64,000 nucleotides of DNA from Szabonella alba. GTDB lineage: Bacteria; Pseudomonadota; Alphaproteobacteria; Rhodobacterales; Rhodobacteraceae. The stretch's first letter is position 1. Each line of letters opens with the position of its first letter. The stretch lies in assembly GCF_016765775.1 (NCBI RefSeq), contig NZ_JAESVN010000001.1:682001-746000 (forward strand). Direction: 5' to 3'. The notes under the pieces were generated by a model. That model searched no databases and was not told where the DNA came from. It was given only the letters and a program-made list of their open reading frames with translations. Positions 33,709 through 40,437 of the stretch are shown piece after piece. The translations under genes and the position numbers were made by a program.

Positions 33709-34785
33709 ATGGATATGGATTTTCTCATCATCGGGGGGGGCATCGCCGGGGTTTCGGCCGCCGCGCGTCTGGCCCCGCTTGGATCGCTCATGCTGCTGGA
33801 GGCCGAGACGGCACTGGCATGGCACGCCTCGGGCCGTTCGGCAGCCCTTTATGAACCGAATTACGGCTCTCCCCCGGTTGTGGCGCTGTCGCGCGCCTCG
33901 GGTGATTATTTCCGGCAGGCCGAGGGCGTGCTGTCGGAACGCGGATTGCTGCTGCTGGCGCGCGCGCATGAGGTCGCGGAGTTTGACCATGATCTGACCT
34001 CGATGGACTTCGCCGAAATATCCGTGGATGAGGCGCTGGCGAAAGTGCCGGTGCTGAAACGCGATGTCCTTTCGCGTGCGGGCTTTGCCGCTCATGCCTG
34101 GGATATCGACACCGATTTGCTGATTCAGGGATTCGCCGCGCAGGCCCGCGCCGAAGGGGCGCGGATCGTGACCGATGCGCGCATTACCGGCCTGCGCCGC
34201 GACGGGGCGGGCTGGCAGGTCACCTCGACCGCAGGCACCTTCACTGCGCGCATGATCATCAATGCCGCCGGGGCCTGGGCGGATGAGATTGCGAAACTGG
34301 CGGGGGTGCGCCCGCTGGGATTTCAGCCCTATCGCCGGTCGATGGCGCGGATCCCGGCACCGGGCGGCCATGATGTCAGCCGCTGGCCGATGATCTTTGG
34401 CGCAGGCGAAACATGGTATGCGAAACCCGATGCCGGCGCGCTGATCGTATCGCCGGCCGAGGAACATCCGATGGTGCCGCATGATGCCTGGGCCGATGAC
34501 ATGGTGCTGGCCGAGGGGCTGGCACGATACGAGGAATTCGTGACCGAACCGGTTACGCGGATGCTGGCGAACTGGGCCGGATTGCGCACCTTCGCGCCGG
34601 ACCGCGCGCTGGTGATCGGCCCGGACCCGGTTGAGCCGGGGTTTTTCTGGCTGGCGGGGCAGGGCGGGCAGGGCTTCCAGTCCAGCCCCGCCGCAAGCCT
34701 TCTGGCCGCCGATCTGGTGGCCGGGCGCGCCCCGGAGGTCGGGGCCGATATCGTGGCGGCGGTGTCCCCGGCGCGCTTTGGCTGA
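33709..34785 (+). CDS. FAD-dependent D-amino-acid-oxidase-type oxidoreductase
   Basis: 358 residues from ATG 33709 (MDMDFLIIGGGIAGVSAAAR), which puts the dinucleotide-binding GxGxxG at the N-terminus as usual; a longer start upstream overlaps the terminator. DAO-fold blocks include HASGRSAALYEPNYG, IINAAGAWADEIAKLAG and the late FFWLAGQGGQGFQSSPA, which contacts FAD. Likely oxidises an amino acid or N-methylated amine/glycine-like substrate; the exact substrate is unknown. No heterologous subunit is encoded nearby. Confidence 0.85.
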   Translation: MDMDFLIIGGGIAGVSAAARLAPLGSLMLLEAETALAWHASGRSAALYEPNYGSPPVVALSRASGDYFRQAEGVLSERGLLLLARAHEVAEFDHDLTSMDFAEISVDEALAKVPVLKRDVLSRAGFAAHAWDIDTDLLIQGFAAQARAEGARIVTDARITGLRRDGAGWQVTSTAGTFTARMIINAAGAWADEIAKLAGVRPLGFQPYRRSMARIPAPGGHDVSRWPMIFGAGETWYAKPDAGALIVSPAEEHPMVPHDAWADDMVLAEGLARYEEFVTEPVTRMLANWAGLRTFAPDRALVIGPDPVEPGFFWLAGQGGQGFQSSPAASLLAADLVAGRAPEVGADIVAAVSPARFG

Positions 34786-34879
34786 TCCTTCGGGCGTTGC
34801 CTTCGGGGGCGGGGTGACATTGCGCCGGGCGCCTGACAGACTGGCGCGCAAAGCAGGGTAAGAGGCGGGGCAGGCAGGC

Positions 34880-35686
34880 ATGTGGCGCATCGGGGCGGCG
34901 TTTCTGGCAGTGGCGATCATGGCGGCGGGCTGTGGCCCGCGCGCGCCGCAATCCACAGGGCAGAGCGGTGCGGCAGCCCTGCCTGCAGTGGTCGTCAATC
35001 CGCCGCGTTTCGGCGATGACAAGCCCCATCCCTGGGACGGGCGCGACCCGTCCTCCTATCCTGTGCACGGGATTGATGCGGCCCGGTTCCAGACCGGGGT
35101 GGACTGGTTGCAGGCGCGTGAGGCCGGGGTCTCCTTTGCCTTTCTGAAGGCGACCGAGGGCGGCGACATGCTGGACCCGGAATTCCGAAGCCACTGGCAG
35201 GGGGCAGGCCGGGCGGGCATTCCGCGCGGCGCCTATCACTTCTTCTATTTCTGCCGCCCGGCCATCGAACAGGCGCGCTGGTTCATCGCCAATGTGCCGC
35301 GCAGCCCCGGCGCGCTGCCGCCGGTTCTGGATATGGAGTGGAACGCCCATTCACCCACATGCCGCCTCCGCCCCGATGGCGCAAAGGTGCGGGCCGAGGC
35401 GGGGATCTTCCTTGATGCGCTGGAACGCCATTACGGGCAGCGCCCGATCGTCTATACGACGGTGGACTTCTACCGCGACAACGATATGGGCCGCCTGCCC
35501 CGGGTGGAATTCTGGTTGCGCTCGGTCGCGGGACATCCCTCAAAGGTCTATCCGGGGCAGGACTGGCGCTTCTGGCAATATAGCGGCACGGGCCGGGTTC
35601 CGGGCTTTCCGGGGCGCACCGATCTGAACGTCTTTTCGGGATCGGTCGGCGACTGGCAGCGCTGGCTGGCCGCGCGCCGCCAATAG
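34880..35686 (+). CDS. Glycoside hydrolase family 25 lysozyme-like protein
   Basis: 268 residues. The N-terminus is a signal peptide ending MAAGC, close to a lipobox (the -3 residue is Ala rather than Leu), so it may be a lipoprotein of the periplasm or outer membrane. The GH25 barrel starts at HGIDAARFQTGVDW, with FLKATEGGD, GAYHFFYFC and the catalytic acidic pair in VLDMEWN, and ends in WRFWQYSGTG. It cleaves the muramyl-glucosaminyl bond of peptidoglycan in characterised homologues. Convergent with the RNA array. Confidence 0.88.
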   Translation: MWRIGAAFLAVAIMAAGCGPRAPQSTGQSGAAALPAVVVNPPRFGDDKPHPWDGRDPSSYPVHGIDAARFQTGVDWLQAREAGVSFAFLKATEGGDMLDPEFRSHWQGAGRAGIPRGAYHFFYFCRPAIEQARWFIANVPRSPGALPPVLDMEWNAHSPTCRLRPDGAKVRAEAGIFLDALERHYGQRPIVYTTVDFYRDNDMGRLPRVEFWLRSVAGHPSKVYPGQDWRFWQYSGTGRVPGFPGRTDLNVFSGSVGDWQRWLAARRQ

Positions 35687-35782
35687 CCGCGCGTTTCCAG
35701 CCGCTTATCATGATGAAAGCAGCAAACATGGATGCCCTGACGGGCAATCCTGCGGATCCGGATGACTTGCTTGGGGGGGAAT

Positions 35783-35852
35783 GCGGCATCCCCAGGGAGG
35801 AGGAGAGGGGATGCCGCCAGTCCGTCCGACCCAGGGAGGAGGAGAGGGTCGG
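35783..35852 (-). ncRNA. CcsR-type unit 5
   Basis: Hairpins 35826-35852 (CCGACCC/GGGTCGG) and 35783-35817 (GCGGCATCCCC/GGGGATGCCGC). The last unit on the transcript; no clear T run follows on the minus strand. A small stem at 35863-35880 precedes it. Confidence 0.82.
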
Positions 35853-35889
35853 CCGTGCCGTCCGGGGACACATATCCCCGTATCTGGTT

Positions 35890-35958
35890 GCGGCATCCCC
35901 AGGGAGGAGGAGGGGGATGCCGCCAGTCCGTCCGACCCAGGGAGGAGGAGAGGGCCAG
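35890..35958 (-). ncRNA. CcsR-type unit 4
   Basis: Hairpins 35932-35958 and 35890-35923. In the first the right arm reads GGGCCAG rather than GGGTCGG, which weakens that stem; the second is the perfect 11-base stem of unit 3. A small stem at 35969-35986 precedes it. Confidence 0.82.
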
Positions 35959-35995
35959 CCGTGCCGTCCGGGGACACATATCCCCGTATCTGGTT

Positions 35996-36064
35996 GCGGC
36001 ATCCCCAGGGAGGAGGAGGGGGATGCCGCCAGTCCGTCCGACCCAGGGAGGAGGAGAGGGTCGG
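35996..36064 (-). ncRNA. CcsR-type unit 3
   Basis: Hairpins 36038-36064 (CCGACCC/GGGTCGG) and 35996-36029 (GCGGCATCCCC/GGGGATGCCGC, perfect 11-base stem). Nearly identical to units 4 and 5. A separate small stem at 36075-36092 precedes it. Confidence 0.82.
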
Positions 36065-36101
36065 CCGTGCCGTCCGGGGATCCATGTCCCCGTATCTGGT
36101 T

Positions 36102-36169
36102 GCGGCGACCCCAGGGAGGAGGAGGGGGCCGCCGCGTGCTCCTTTCGGCCCAGGGAGGAGGAAGGGCCG
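36102..36169 (-). ncRNA. CcsR-type unit 2
   Basis: Hairpins 36146-36169 (CGGCCC/GGGCCG) and 36102-36135 (GCGGC/GCCGC with a G/C-rich inner stem), both with the CCTCCTCCC loop. Stem bases differ from units 3-5 on both arms, as expected for selected pairing. Confidence 0.78.
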
Positions 36170-36221
36170 TCCGGTATTCGGCTCGGAAACCTGCCGTTTC
36201 GGCGATTTCCGGAAGAAAGGT

Positions 36222-36290
36222 GCGGCGACACCAGGGAGGAGGAGAGGGTGCCGCCGCTTTTGCTACAAGACCCGGGAGGAGGTGGGCCTT
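36222..36290 (-). ncRNA. CcsR-type unit 1
   Basis: Nearest to the DUF1127 gene and the most divergent. Hairpin 36267-36290 has a short CCC/GGG stem with flanking AAG/CTT pairs. Hairpin 36222-36257 has GCGGC and GCCGC arms with one A-C mismatch. Both loops keep CCTCCTCCC. Confidence 0.75.
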
Positions 36291-36302
36291 CGCAAAGACA
36301 TG

Positions 36303-36518
36303 TTACTTGCCGTAAGCCGCTTCAAGAGCGATACGGGTGATCATCGTGCGATGGATGCCGAGATCGGCAAGTTCGCGCGAGGAAAGGGCGTTCAGCTCAC
36401 GCTGCGTCTGCTTGAAGACGCGGCGGCGGTGCAGGGTCAGGCGGATGGATTTGACCATCTCGTCGAACCGTTCCGACAGGCTGGCGGTGAAACCGCGGGA
36501 GATGCTGATATAAGCCAT
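36303..36518 (-). CDS. DUF1127 small RNA-binding-type protein (CcaF1-like)
   Basis: 71 residues, basic, with the C-terminal DUF1127 helix pair (RELNALSSRELADLGIHR then TMITRIALEAAYGK). In R. sphaeroides the homologous DUF1127 protein CcaF1, encoded directly upstream of CcsR1-4, binds RNA and affects CcsR maturation and turnover; here the same order is seen. The 257-base region upstream (36519-36776) is A/T-richer than its surroundings and shared with the divergent mrp gene. An alternative sigma factor (RpoH type) would be expected from the R. sphaeroides case, but I cannot read a convincing -35/-10 pair. Confidence 0.9.
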   Translation of the reverse strand: MAYISISRGFTASLSERFDEMVKSIRLTLHRRRVFKQTQRELNALSSRELADLGIHRTMITRIALEAAYGK

Positions 36519-36593
36519 GATGGGCCTCGTCTTTACTTTCTGCTGGCGTTCTGATCGTTGCGATCTGTGCCGTTGAAGCCAAGATGCCCCCTA

Positions 36594-36641
36594 TGCTGCA
36601 ATTGCACAATACCGATTGGCTGCAATGCTGCCATGCAGCAT
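36594..36641. promoter_or_regulatory. Cluster of TGCTGCA/TGCAGCA repeats between DUF1127 gene and mrp
   Basis: TGCTGCAAT (36594-36602) and GGCTGCAAT (36618-36626) are direct repeats, and ATGCTGC (36625-36631) with GCAGCAT (36635-36641) forms an inverted repeat. A second near-palindrome, GCCTTAAATTTAGGC, lies at 36687-36701 closer to mrp. These are candidate operator sites for an unidentified regulator. Confidence 0.35.
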
Positions 36642-36776
36642 CGGAATGGCTGGGTGCTGAAATTACCCTGCGTAAACAGGCGCATCGCCTTAAATTTAGG
36701 CGCTGAAGTAAAGCGGGCTTGCCGTTTCCGACCGGAATGACAAGGTGAGTCGCACAATTGGGCAAAGGAGAAACGC

Positions 36777-37856
36777 ATGGAAGCGGATCGCAAGCGGATC
36801 CTTGAGGCGCTGGCGGGCATTGCCTGCCCCGGGGGCGGCACACTTGTGTCGCGTGATCTGATTCGGGCGCTGTCGGTCGAGGGCGGTGCGGTGCGCTTTG
36901 TCATCGAGGCCGCCAGCCCCGATGAGGCGCGCGCGCTTGGCCCGGTTCAAGCGCAGGCCGAGGCGGTGCTGCGCGCGCTGCCCGGCATCGCGTCGGTTCA
37001 GATCGTGATGACCGCGCATGGCCCGGCGGCCAAGCCCGCCGCAGCCCCGCCCAGCCTGAAGATCGGCCAGCATCCGACCCCGCAACAGGGCGGTCCGCAG
37101 CCCTTGTCAGGCGTGGACCGGATCATTGCCATCGGTTCGGGCAAGGGCGGGGTGGGCAAATCCACCGTTTCCTCCAACATTGCCGTGGCGCTGGCCCGGC
37201 AGGGGCGGCGCGTGGGCCTTCTGGATGCCGATATCTACGGGCCCAGCCAGCCGCGCATGATGGGCCTGTCGAAACGCCCCGCCTCACCCGATGGCAAGAC
37301 GATCATTCCGTTGCAGGCGCATGGTGTCACGGTCATGTCCATCGGATTGATGCTGAATGATGGTGAGGCCGTGGTCTGGCGCGGCCCGATGATCATGGGG
37401 GCGTTGCAGCAACTGATCGGTCAGGTGGAATGGGGCAAGCTGGATGTCCTGCTGATTGATCTGCCGCCGGGAACCGGGGATATCCAGCTGACCCTGTGCC
37501 AGCGCACGCAGCTGACGGGGGCCATTGTCGTCTCGACACCGCAGGATGTGGCCCTGATCGACGCGCGCCGCGCCATCGACATGTTCCGCAAGCTGAAAAC
37601 CCCGGTGCTGGGGCTGATCGAGAACATGTCCTTTTATCACTGCCCCAATTGCGGGCATGAGGCGCATCTCTTCGGCCATGGCGGGGTCGCGGCCGAGGCG
37701 CAGGCGCTGGACCTGCCGTTCCTTGGGGCGTTGCCCATCGACCTTGCGGTGCGGCAGGGCGGGGACGGGGGCATGCCCGCCGCCCTAGGCGATGGCCCCG
37801 CCGCCGAGGCCTATGGCGCGATGGCCCGCCGCCTGATTGACGGCGGAATGGGCTGA
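36777..37856 (+). CDS. mrp: Mrp/NBP35-type Fe-S carrier ATPase
   Basis: 359 residues. It starts at ATG 36777 with AAAGGAG upstream. Residues 1-80 are a MIP18/DUF59-like domain (LASIQ-type strand: GIASVQIVMTAHGP). The deviant Walker A of the MinD class, IAIGSGKGGVGKSTVSSN, is near residue 120; the Asp-containing switch GLLDADIYGPSQPRMMG follows, and the C-terminal CPNCGHE provides the CxxC that bridges an Fe-S cluster in the dimer. Homologues (ApbC) transfer Fe-S clusters to apo-proteins. Its terminator is at 37979-38018. Confidence 0.92.
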   Translation: MEADRKRILEALAGIACPGGGTLVSRDLIRALSVEGGAVRFVIEAASPDEARALGPVQAQAEAVLRALPGIASVQIVMTAHGPAAKPAAAPPSLKIGQHPTPQQGGPQPLSGVDRIIAIGSGKGGVGKSTVSSNIAVALARQGRRVGLLDADIYGPSQPRMMGLSKRPASPDGKTIIPLQAHGVTVMSIGLMLNDGEAVVWRGPMIMGALQQLIGQVEWGKLDVLLIDLPPGTGDIQLTLCQRTQLTGAIVVSTPQDVALIDARRAIDMFRKLKTPVLGLIENMSFYHCPNCGHEAHLFGHGGVAAEAQALDLPFLGALPIDLAVRQGGDGGMPAALGDGPAAEAYGAMARRLIDGGMG

Positions 37857-37978
37857 GGCGGGATATTCCGGGCCCGTCTGTGGCACCGCCCGGGTCGGGG
37901 CGGGCGGCAGGTGGGACCGGGTGGGACGAGGCCCGGGGCGGCCATCCCGTTCCGAATCACTTTCGATGCCGGAACCGT

Positions 37979-38018
37979 GAATCGGGGTGAGTCCGCGAGG
38001 ATTTCACCCCGATTTTTC
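37979..38018 (+). terminator. Rho-independent terminator after mrp
   Basis: ATCGGGGTGA (37981-37990) pairs with TCACCCCGAT (38004-38013) and is followed by TTTT. It lies about 120 bases past the mrp stop; the intervening stretch holds no gene. Confidence 0.8.
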
Positions 38019-38058
38019 AATGCGGGGATGCGTTGATCGGCCGGTAATGGAGAAATCT

Positions 38059-38073
38059 TGGGAAAACGTGGGA
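38059..38073 (+). promoter_or_regulatory. Candidate MraZ boxes, plus strand
   Basis: TGGGA at 38059-38063 and TGGGA at 38069-38073, separated by 5 bases. This matches the TGGGN-N5-TGGGN pattern described for MraZ binding. It lies about 470 bases upstream of mraZ. TGGCG at 38081 and 38097 is a weaker resemblance out of phase. Confidence 0.45.
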
Positions 38074-38103
38074 CGAATTCTGGCGGCGGAGTATTCTGGC
38101 GGT

Positions 38104-38131
38104 TTGACTATATATGGTAGTATCTCAACAT
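38104..38131 (+). promoter_or_regulatory. Weak candidate distal promoter for the mra leader
   Basis: TTGACT at 38104-38109 and CAACAT at 38126-38131 with 16 bases between. The -35 is good and the -10 is poor. The distance to mraZ (about 410 bases) fits a long leader. Confidence 0.25.
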
Positions 38132-38231
38132 GCTTTTCGCCAGAGTTTGGTCTGATTGCCCCTGAGTAGCCACAATATCCTGTAATGCGCAGGGGGCCGG
38201 CACCAGATCTGCGCGGCATTTGCCCAGCTGG

Positions 38232-38266
38232 ACCCATAGAAATCCGTTGCTTCCCATGAATTCCCA
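38232..38266 (-). promoter_or_regulatory. Candidate MraZ boxes, minus strand
   Basis: Minus-strand TGGGA at 38262-38266, TGGGA at 38252-38256 and TGGGT at 38232-38236: spacings of 10 and 20 bases, all in helical phase. They sit just before the predicted 5' end of the UpsM-like RNA, where a promoter is expected, which would suit autoregulation by MraZ. Confidence 0.5.
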
Positions 38267-38277
38267 TGGCATCAAGG

Positions 38278-38498
38278 TTTCACGGAAGCAGAGCGGCACG
38301 GAACAGGGGCAACCAAAGACCCCGAAATGGCGAAAAAGCAGGCTCATACAGGCAACCTCTCTGCTTCCGAAAATAAAGGATCCGGCGCGCGAGCGAGCAG
38401 ACATCCCCCCAGGTGGCGCGCGCAGTCGGACATTCCCGGAGACGGGACAGGGCGGCGGATCGGGCAGTGGCAGCAGCCCGATCCGCCGTTGTCCGTTT
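38278..38498 (+). ncRNA. UpsM-like structured leader RNA upstream of mraZ
   Basis: The first predicted stem pairs CGGAAGCAGAG (38283-38293) with CTCTGCTTCCG (38359-38369), perfect over 11 bases. A GCGCGC stem may form around 38384-38421, and the 3' end is the perfect 13-base hairpin CGGCGGATCGGGC (38453-38465) / GCCCGATCCGCCG (38476-38488) followed by TTGTCCGTTT. In R. sphaeroides UpsM is an about 206-base RNA cut or terminated from the long leader of the same mraZ operon by a read-through terminator; length and layout here agree. Ends are inferred. Together with 38019-38277 this accounts for the gap; no protein gene is seen. Confidence 0.65.
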
Positions 38499-38542
38499 CA
38501 AGGGGCTTGTTGGGGCAGTCGAGGTAACAGGAACGCGAGGCC

Positions 38543-39049
38543 GTGGCCGAGGATTTCAGGGGCGAATACTACCAGAAGGTAGATGGCAAGGCCCGGGTCT
38601 CTATCCCGGCTGCCTTTCGCCGTGTCCTTGAAGCTGGCGATTCCCCCAGCCCGGAATTTCCCCGCACCCGCATCGTGATGGTTTACGGCGACAAGCGCCG
38701 GCAGTTCGCCGAAGGCTACAGCCAGACCGGCGCCGAACGTCTTTCGAAAATGGTCAGAAAACTGCCCTTCGGGTCCAAGGCCCGATTGCGGGCCGAGCGT
38801 GACCTGCTGATCAGTTCGCTGACCATTGAAATCGACGAGGACGGCCGGATCGTGCTGCCGCAGAAGGTGCGCGACAAGATCGGCTTCACCGAGGGTGAGA
38901 TCGTTCTGGCAGGCTCGCTTGACCGGTTCCAGATCTGGCGGCGCGATACCTATGAAGCGGTCTTTGATGCGCTGGATGACGATGACGACATCCTGCCCGA
39001 AGGCGCTGATATCCTGTCGCTGCTGAGCGATGTCGACACGGAGGAATGA
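38543..39049 (+). CDS. mraZ: Transcriptional regulator MraZ
   Basis: First gene of the division/cell-wall cluster, 168 residues. Two SpoVT/AbrB-like MraZ repeats are present, each with the DNA-binding loop: DGKARVSIPAAFRRVL near residue 14 and EDGRIVLPQKVRDKIG near 97. MraZ forms rings and binds tandem TGGGN boxes in its own promoter. The GTG start at 38543 has GAGG 4 bases upstream; no ATG alternative exists. The acidic C-terminal tail (DALDDDDDILPEGADIL) is normal for alphaproteobacterial MraZ. Confidence 0.92.
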   Translation: MAEDFRGEYYQKVDGKARVSIPAAFRRVLEAGDSPSPEFPRTRIVMVYGDKRRQFAEGYSQTGAERLSKMVRKLPFGSKARLRAERDLLISSLTIEIDEDGRIVLPQKVRDKIGFTEGEIVLAGSLDRFQIWRRDTYEAVFDALDDDDDILPEGADILSLLSDVDTEE

Positions 39050-39052
39050 GCC

Positions 39053-40081
39053 GTGCCGCGTCGTGATCCCGAAGCCCCTTCCGTTGAACCGAAATCCGCC
39101 GGGCCGCATGTCCCGGTCCTGATCCGTCCGCTGATCGACCTTGTCGCGCCGGTGGCGGGGGAATGGCTGGATGGCACATTCGGTGCGGGCGGCTATGCGC
39201 GCGCGTTGCTGGCGGCCGGGGCGGGGCGGGTGACCGGGGTTGACCGCGACCCGCTGGCGCTGGAGATGGCAGCCCCGCTGAAGGCCGAGTTCGGCGACCG
39301 GCTGCGGCTGGTTGCGGGGCGTTTTTCCGAACTGGACGCCCATGCGCCCGGCCCTTTGGACGGGGTGGTGCTGGATCTGGGCGTCTCTTCCATGCAGCTT
39401 GATATTGCTGAGCGCGGATTTTCCTTCCTGCGCGATGGCCCTCTGGACATGCGGATGAGCCAATCGGGCGAAAGCGCCGCTGATCTGGTGAATTTCGCCA
39501 GCGAGGAACAGCTTGCCGATGTGATCTATCACTTTGGCGAGGATCGCGCCGCGCGCCGCATCGCCCGCGCCATCGTGGCGGCGCGCAGCCCCGAGCCGAT
39601 TACCACGACCCTGCGGCTGGCCGAGGTGGTGGCCTCGGTCCTGCCGCGCCCCAAGCCTGGGCAAAGCCATCCCGCCACCCGCGCCTTTCAGGCGATCCGC
39701 ATTGCCGTCAATACCGAGTTTTCGGAACTGGTCGAGGGGCTTGCCGCCGCCGAACGGGCGCTGAAGCCCGGCGGGGTACTGGCTGTGGTCAGCTTCCACA
39801 GCCTTGAGGACCGCATTGTGAAGCGGTTTTTCCAGTCGCGGTCCGGTGGCGGCGGGCAGGGCAGCCGCTATGCGCCCGAACGACCCGCCGAGACGCCCCG
39901 TTTCACGCTTCTCAACCGCAAGGCCATCGGCCCGGATGAGGCCGAACTTGCCGAAAACCCACGCTCCCGTTCTGCGATCCTCCGGGCCGGGCGGCGCACC
40001 GATGCAGCCCCCGGTCCGCTCGATCCGGCCGAACTGGGCGTGCCCCTTCTTCCTGCTGCCAACAAGAAAGGACGCCGCTGA
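39053..40081 (+). CDS. rsmH: 16S rRNA m4C1402 methyltransferase
   Basis: 342 residues, also known as MraW. SAM-binding motif [15 protein letters not shown], then [26 protein letters not shown] and the conserved [17 protein letters not shown]-like [15 protein letters not shown]. Function: N4-methylation of C1402 in the 16S rRNA decoding centre. The GTG start at 39053 is 3 bases past the mraZ stop, with GAGGAAT as ribosome site. The end overlaps ftsL by 1 base. Confidence 0.95.
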   Translation: MPRRDPEAPSVEPKSAGPHVPVLIRPLIDLVAPVAGEWLDGTFGAGGYARALLAAGAGRVTGVDRDPLALEMAAPLKAEFGDRLRLVAGRFSELDAHAPGPLDGVVLDLGVSSMQLDIAERGFSFLRDGPLDMRMSQSGESAADLVNFASEEQLADVIYHFGEDRAARRIARAIVAARSPEPITTTLRLAEVVASVLPRPKPGQSHPATRAFQAIRIAVNTEFSELVEGLAAAERALKPGGVLAVVSFHSLEDRIVKRFFQSRSGGGGQGSRYAPERPAETPRFTLLNRKAIGPDEAELAENPRSRSAILRAGRRTDAAPGPLDPAELGVPLLPAANKKGRR

Positions 40082-40437
40082 TGCGCCCCTTCCTCTCTGT
40101 CCTTGCCGCCCTTGCGCTGATGGCGCTGGCCTTCTGGGCTTACCGCGAGAATTACACCACACAGGCCGCCCTGCGCGAGGTTTCGGCCCTCAATCAGGAA
40201 ATTGTCGGCCTGCGGGAATCGCTGAACCTGCAGCGGGCGGAATGGGCCTATCTGAACCGGCCCGACCGGCTGCGCGATCTGGCGGTGCTGAATTTCGACC
40301 GGCTGGGCCTTCTGCCGATGGAGCCGGAACAGTTCGGCCGCGTCGATCAGGTGGCCTTCCCGCCGCCGCCGCCGCTGTTGCCTGCTGATCTCAACCCGGT
40401 CGATATCGCCGCCGCCATCGAGGGGGATCCGCTGTGA
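40081..40437 (+). CDS. ftsL: Cell division protein FtsL
   Basis: 118 residues: a short cytoplasmic N-terminus, one membrane segment at residues 3-19 (FLSVLAALALMALAFWAYR), then a periplasmic coiled coil (LREVSALNQEIVGLRESLNL) typical of FtsL/LeuZ partners, and a Pro-rich tail. The sequence itself is poorly conserved; size, topology and position between rsmH and ftsI identify it. TGATG at the start, GTGA at the end. Confidence 0.85.
   Translation: MRPFLSVLAALALMALAFWAYRENYTTQAALREVSALNQEIVGLRESLNLQRAEWAYLNRPDRLRDLAVLNFDRLGLLPMEPEQFGRVDQVAFPPPPPLLPADLNPVDIAAAIEGDPL

Larger units (their letters stand above)
35783..36290 (-). ncRNA. Array of five CcsR-type small RNA units (CCUCCUCCC hairpins)
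   Basis: Downstream of the DUF1127 gene on the minus strand are ten hairpins in five pairs, each exposing CCTCCTCCC in its loop. Stems differ but conserve pairing: for example GCGGCATCCCC/GGGGATGCCGC becomes CGGCCC/GGGCCG elsewhere. Unit spacing is 106-107 bases for the first four intervals from the 3' end, about 120 for the last. Between units 2-3, 3-4 and 4-5 lies an extra stem CGGGGA/TCCCCG. In Rhodobacter sphaeroides the stress-induced CcsR1-4 RNAs have this layout and are processed from a transcript shared with the DUF1127 gene ccaF1. The frames that cross this region on either strand are by-products of the repeats. Confidence 0.88.

Noticed and set aside
32395-35022. 875-codon minus-strand frame opposite the BMP, oxidase and lysozyme genes
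   Set aside because: Antisense to three well supported genes; the composition (His/Arg/Gln-rich) is typical of the complement of high-GC genes.
35783-36290. CRISPR array
   Set aside because: The regular repeats have a 106-base period, internal hairpins and nearly identical intervening sequence; there are no unique spacers and no cas genes. The layout fits CcsR-type RNAs.
35710-36554. Protein-coding frames of 190-257 codons across the RNA array, on both strands
   Set aside because: They are Gly/Arg/Pro-rich by-products of the GGAGGAGG repeats, open in several frames at once, and lack ribosome sites.
38004-38542. Several short frames in the mraZ leader
   Set aside because: They conflict with the terminator, structured RNA and candidate operators, and none has a ribosome site or family resemblance.
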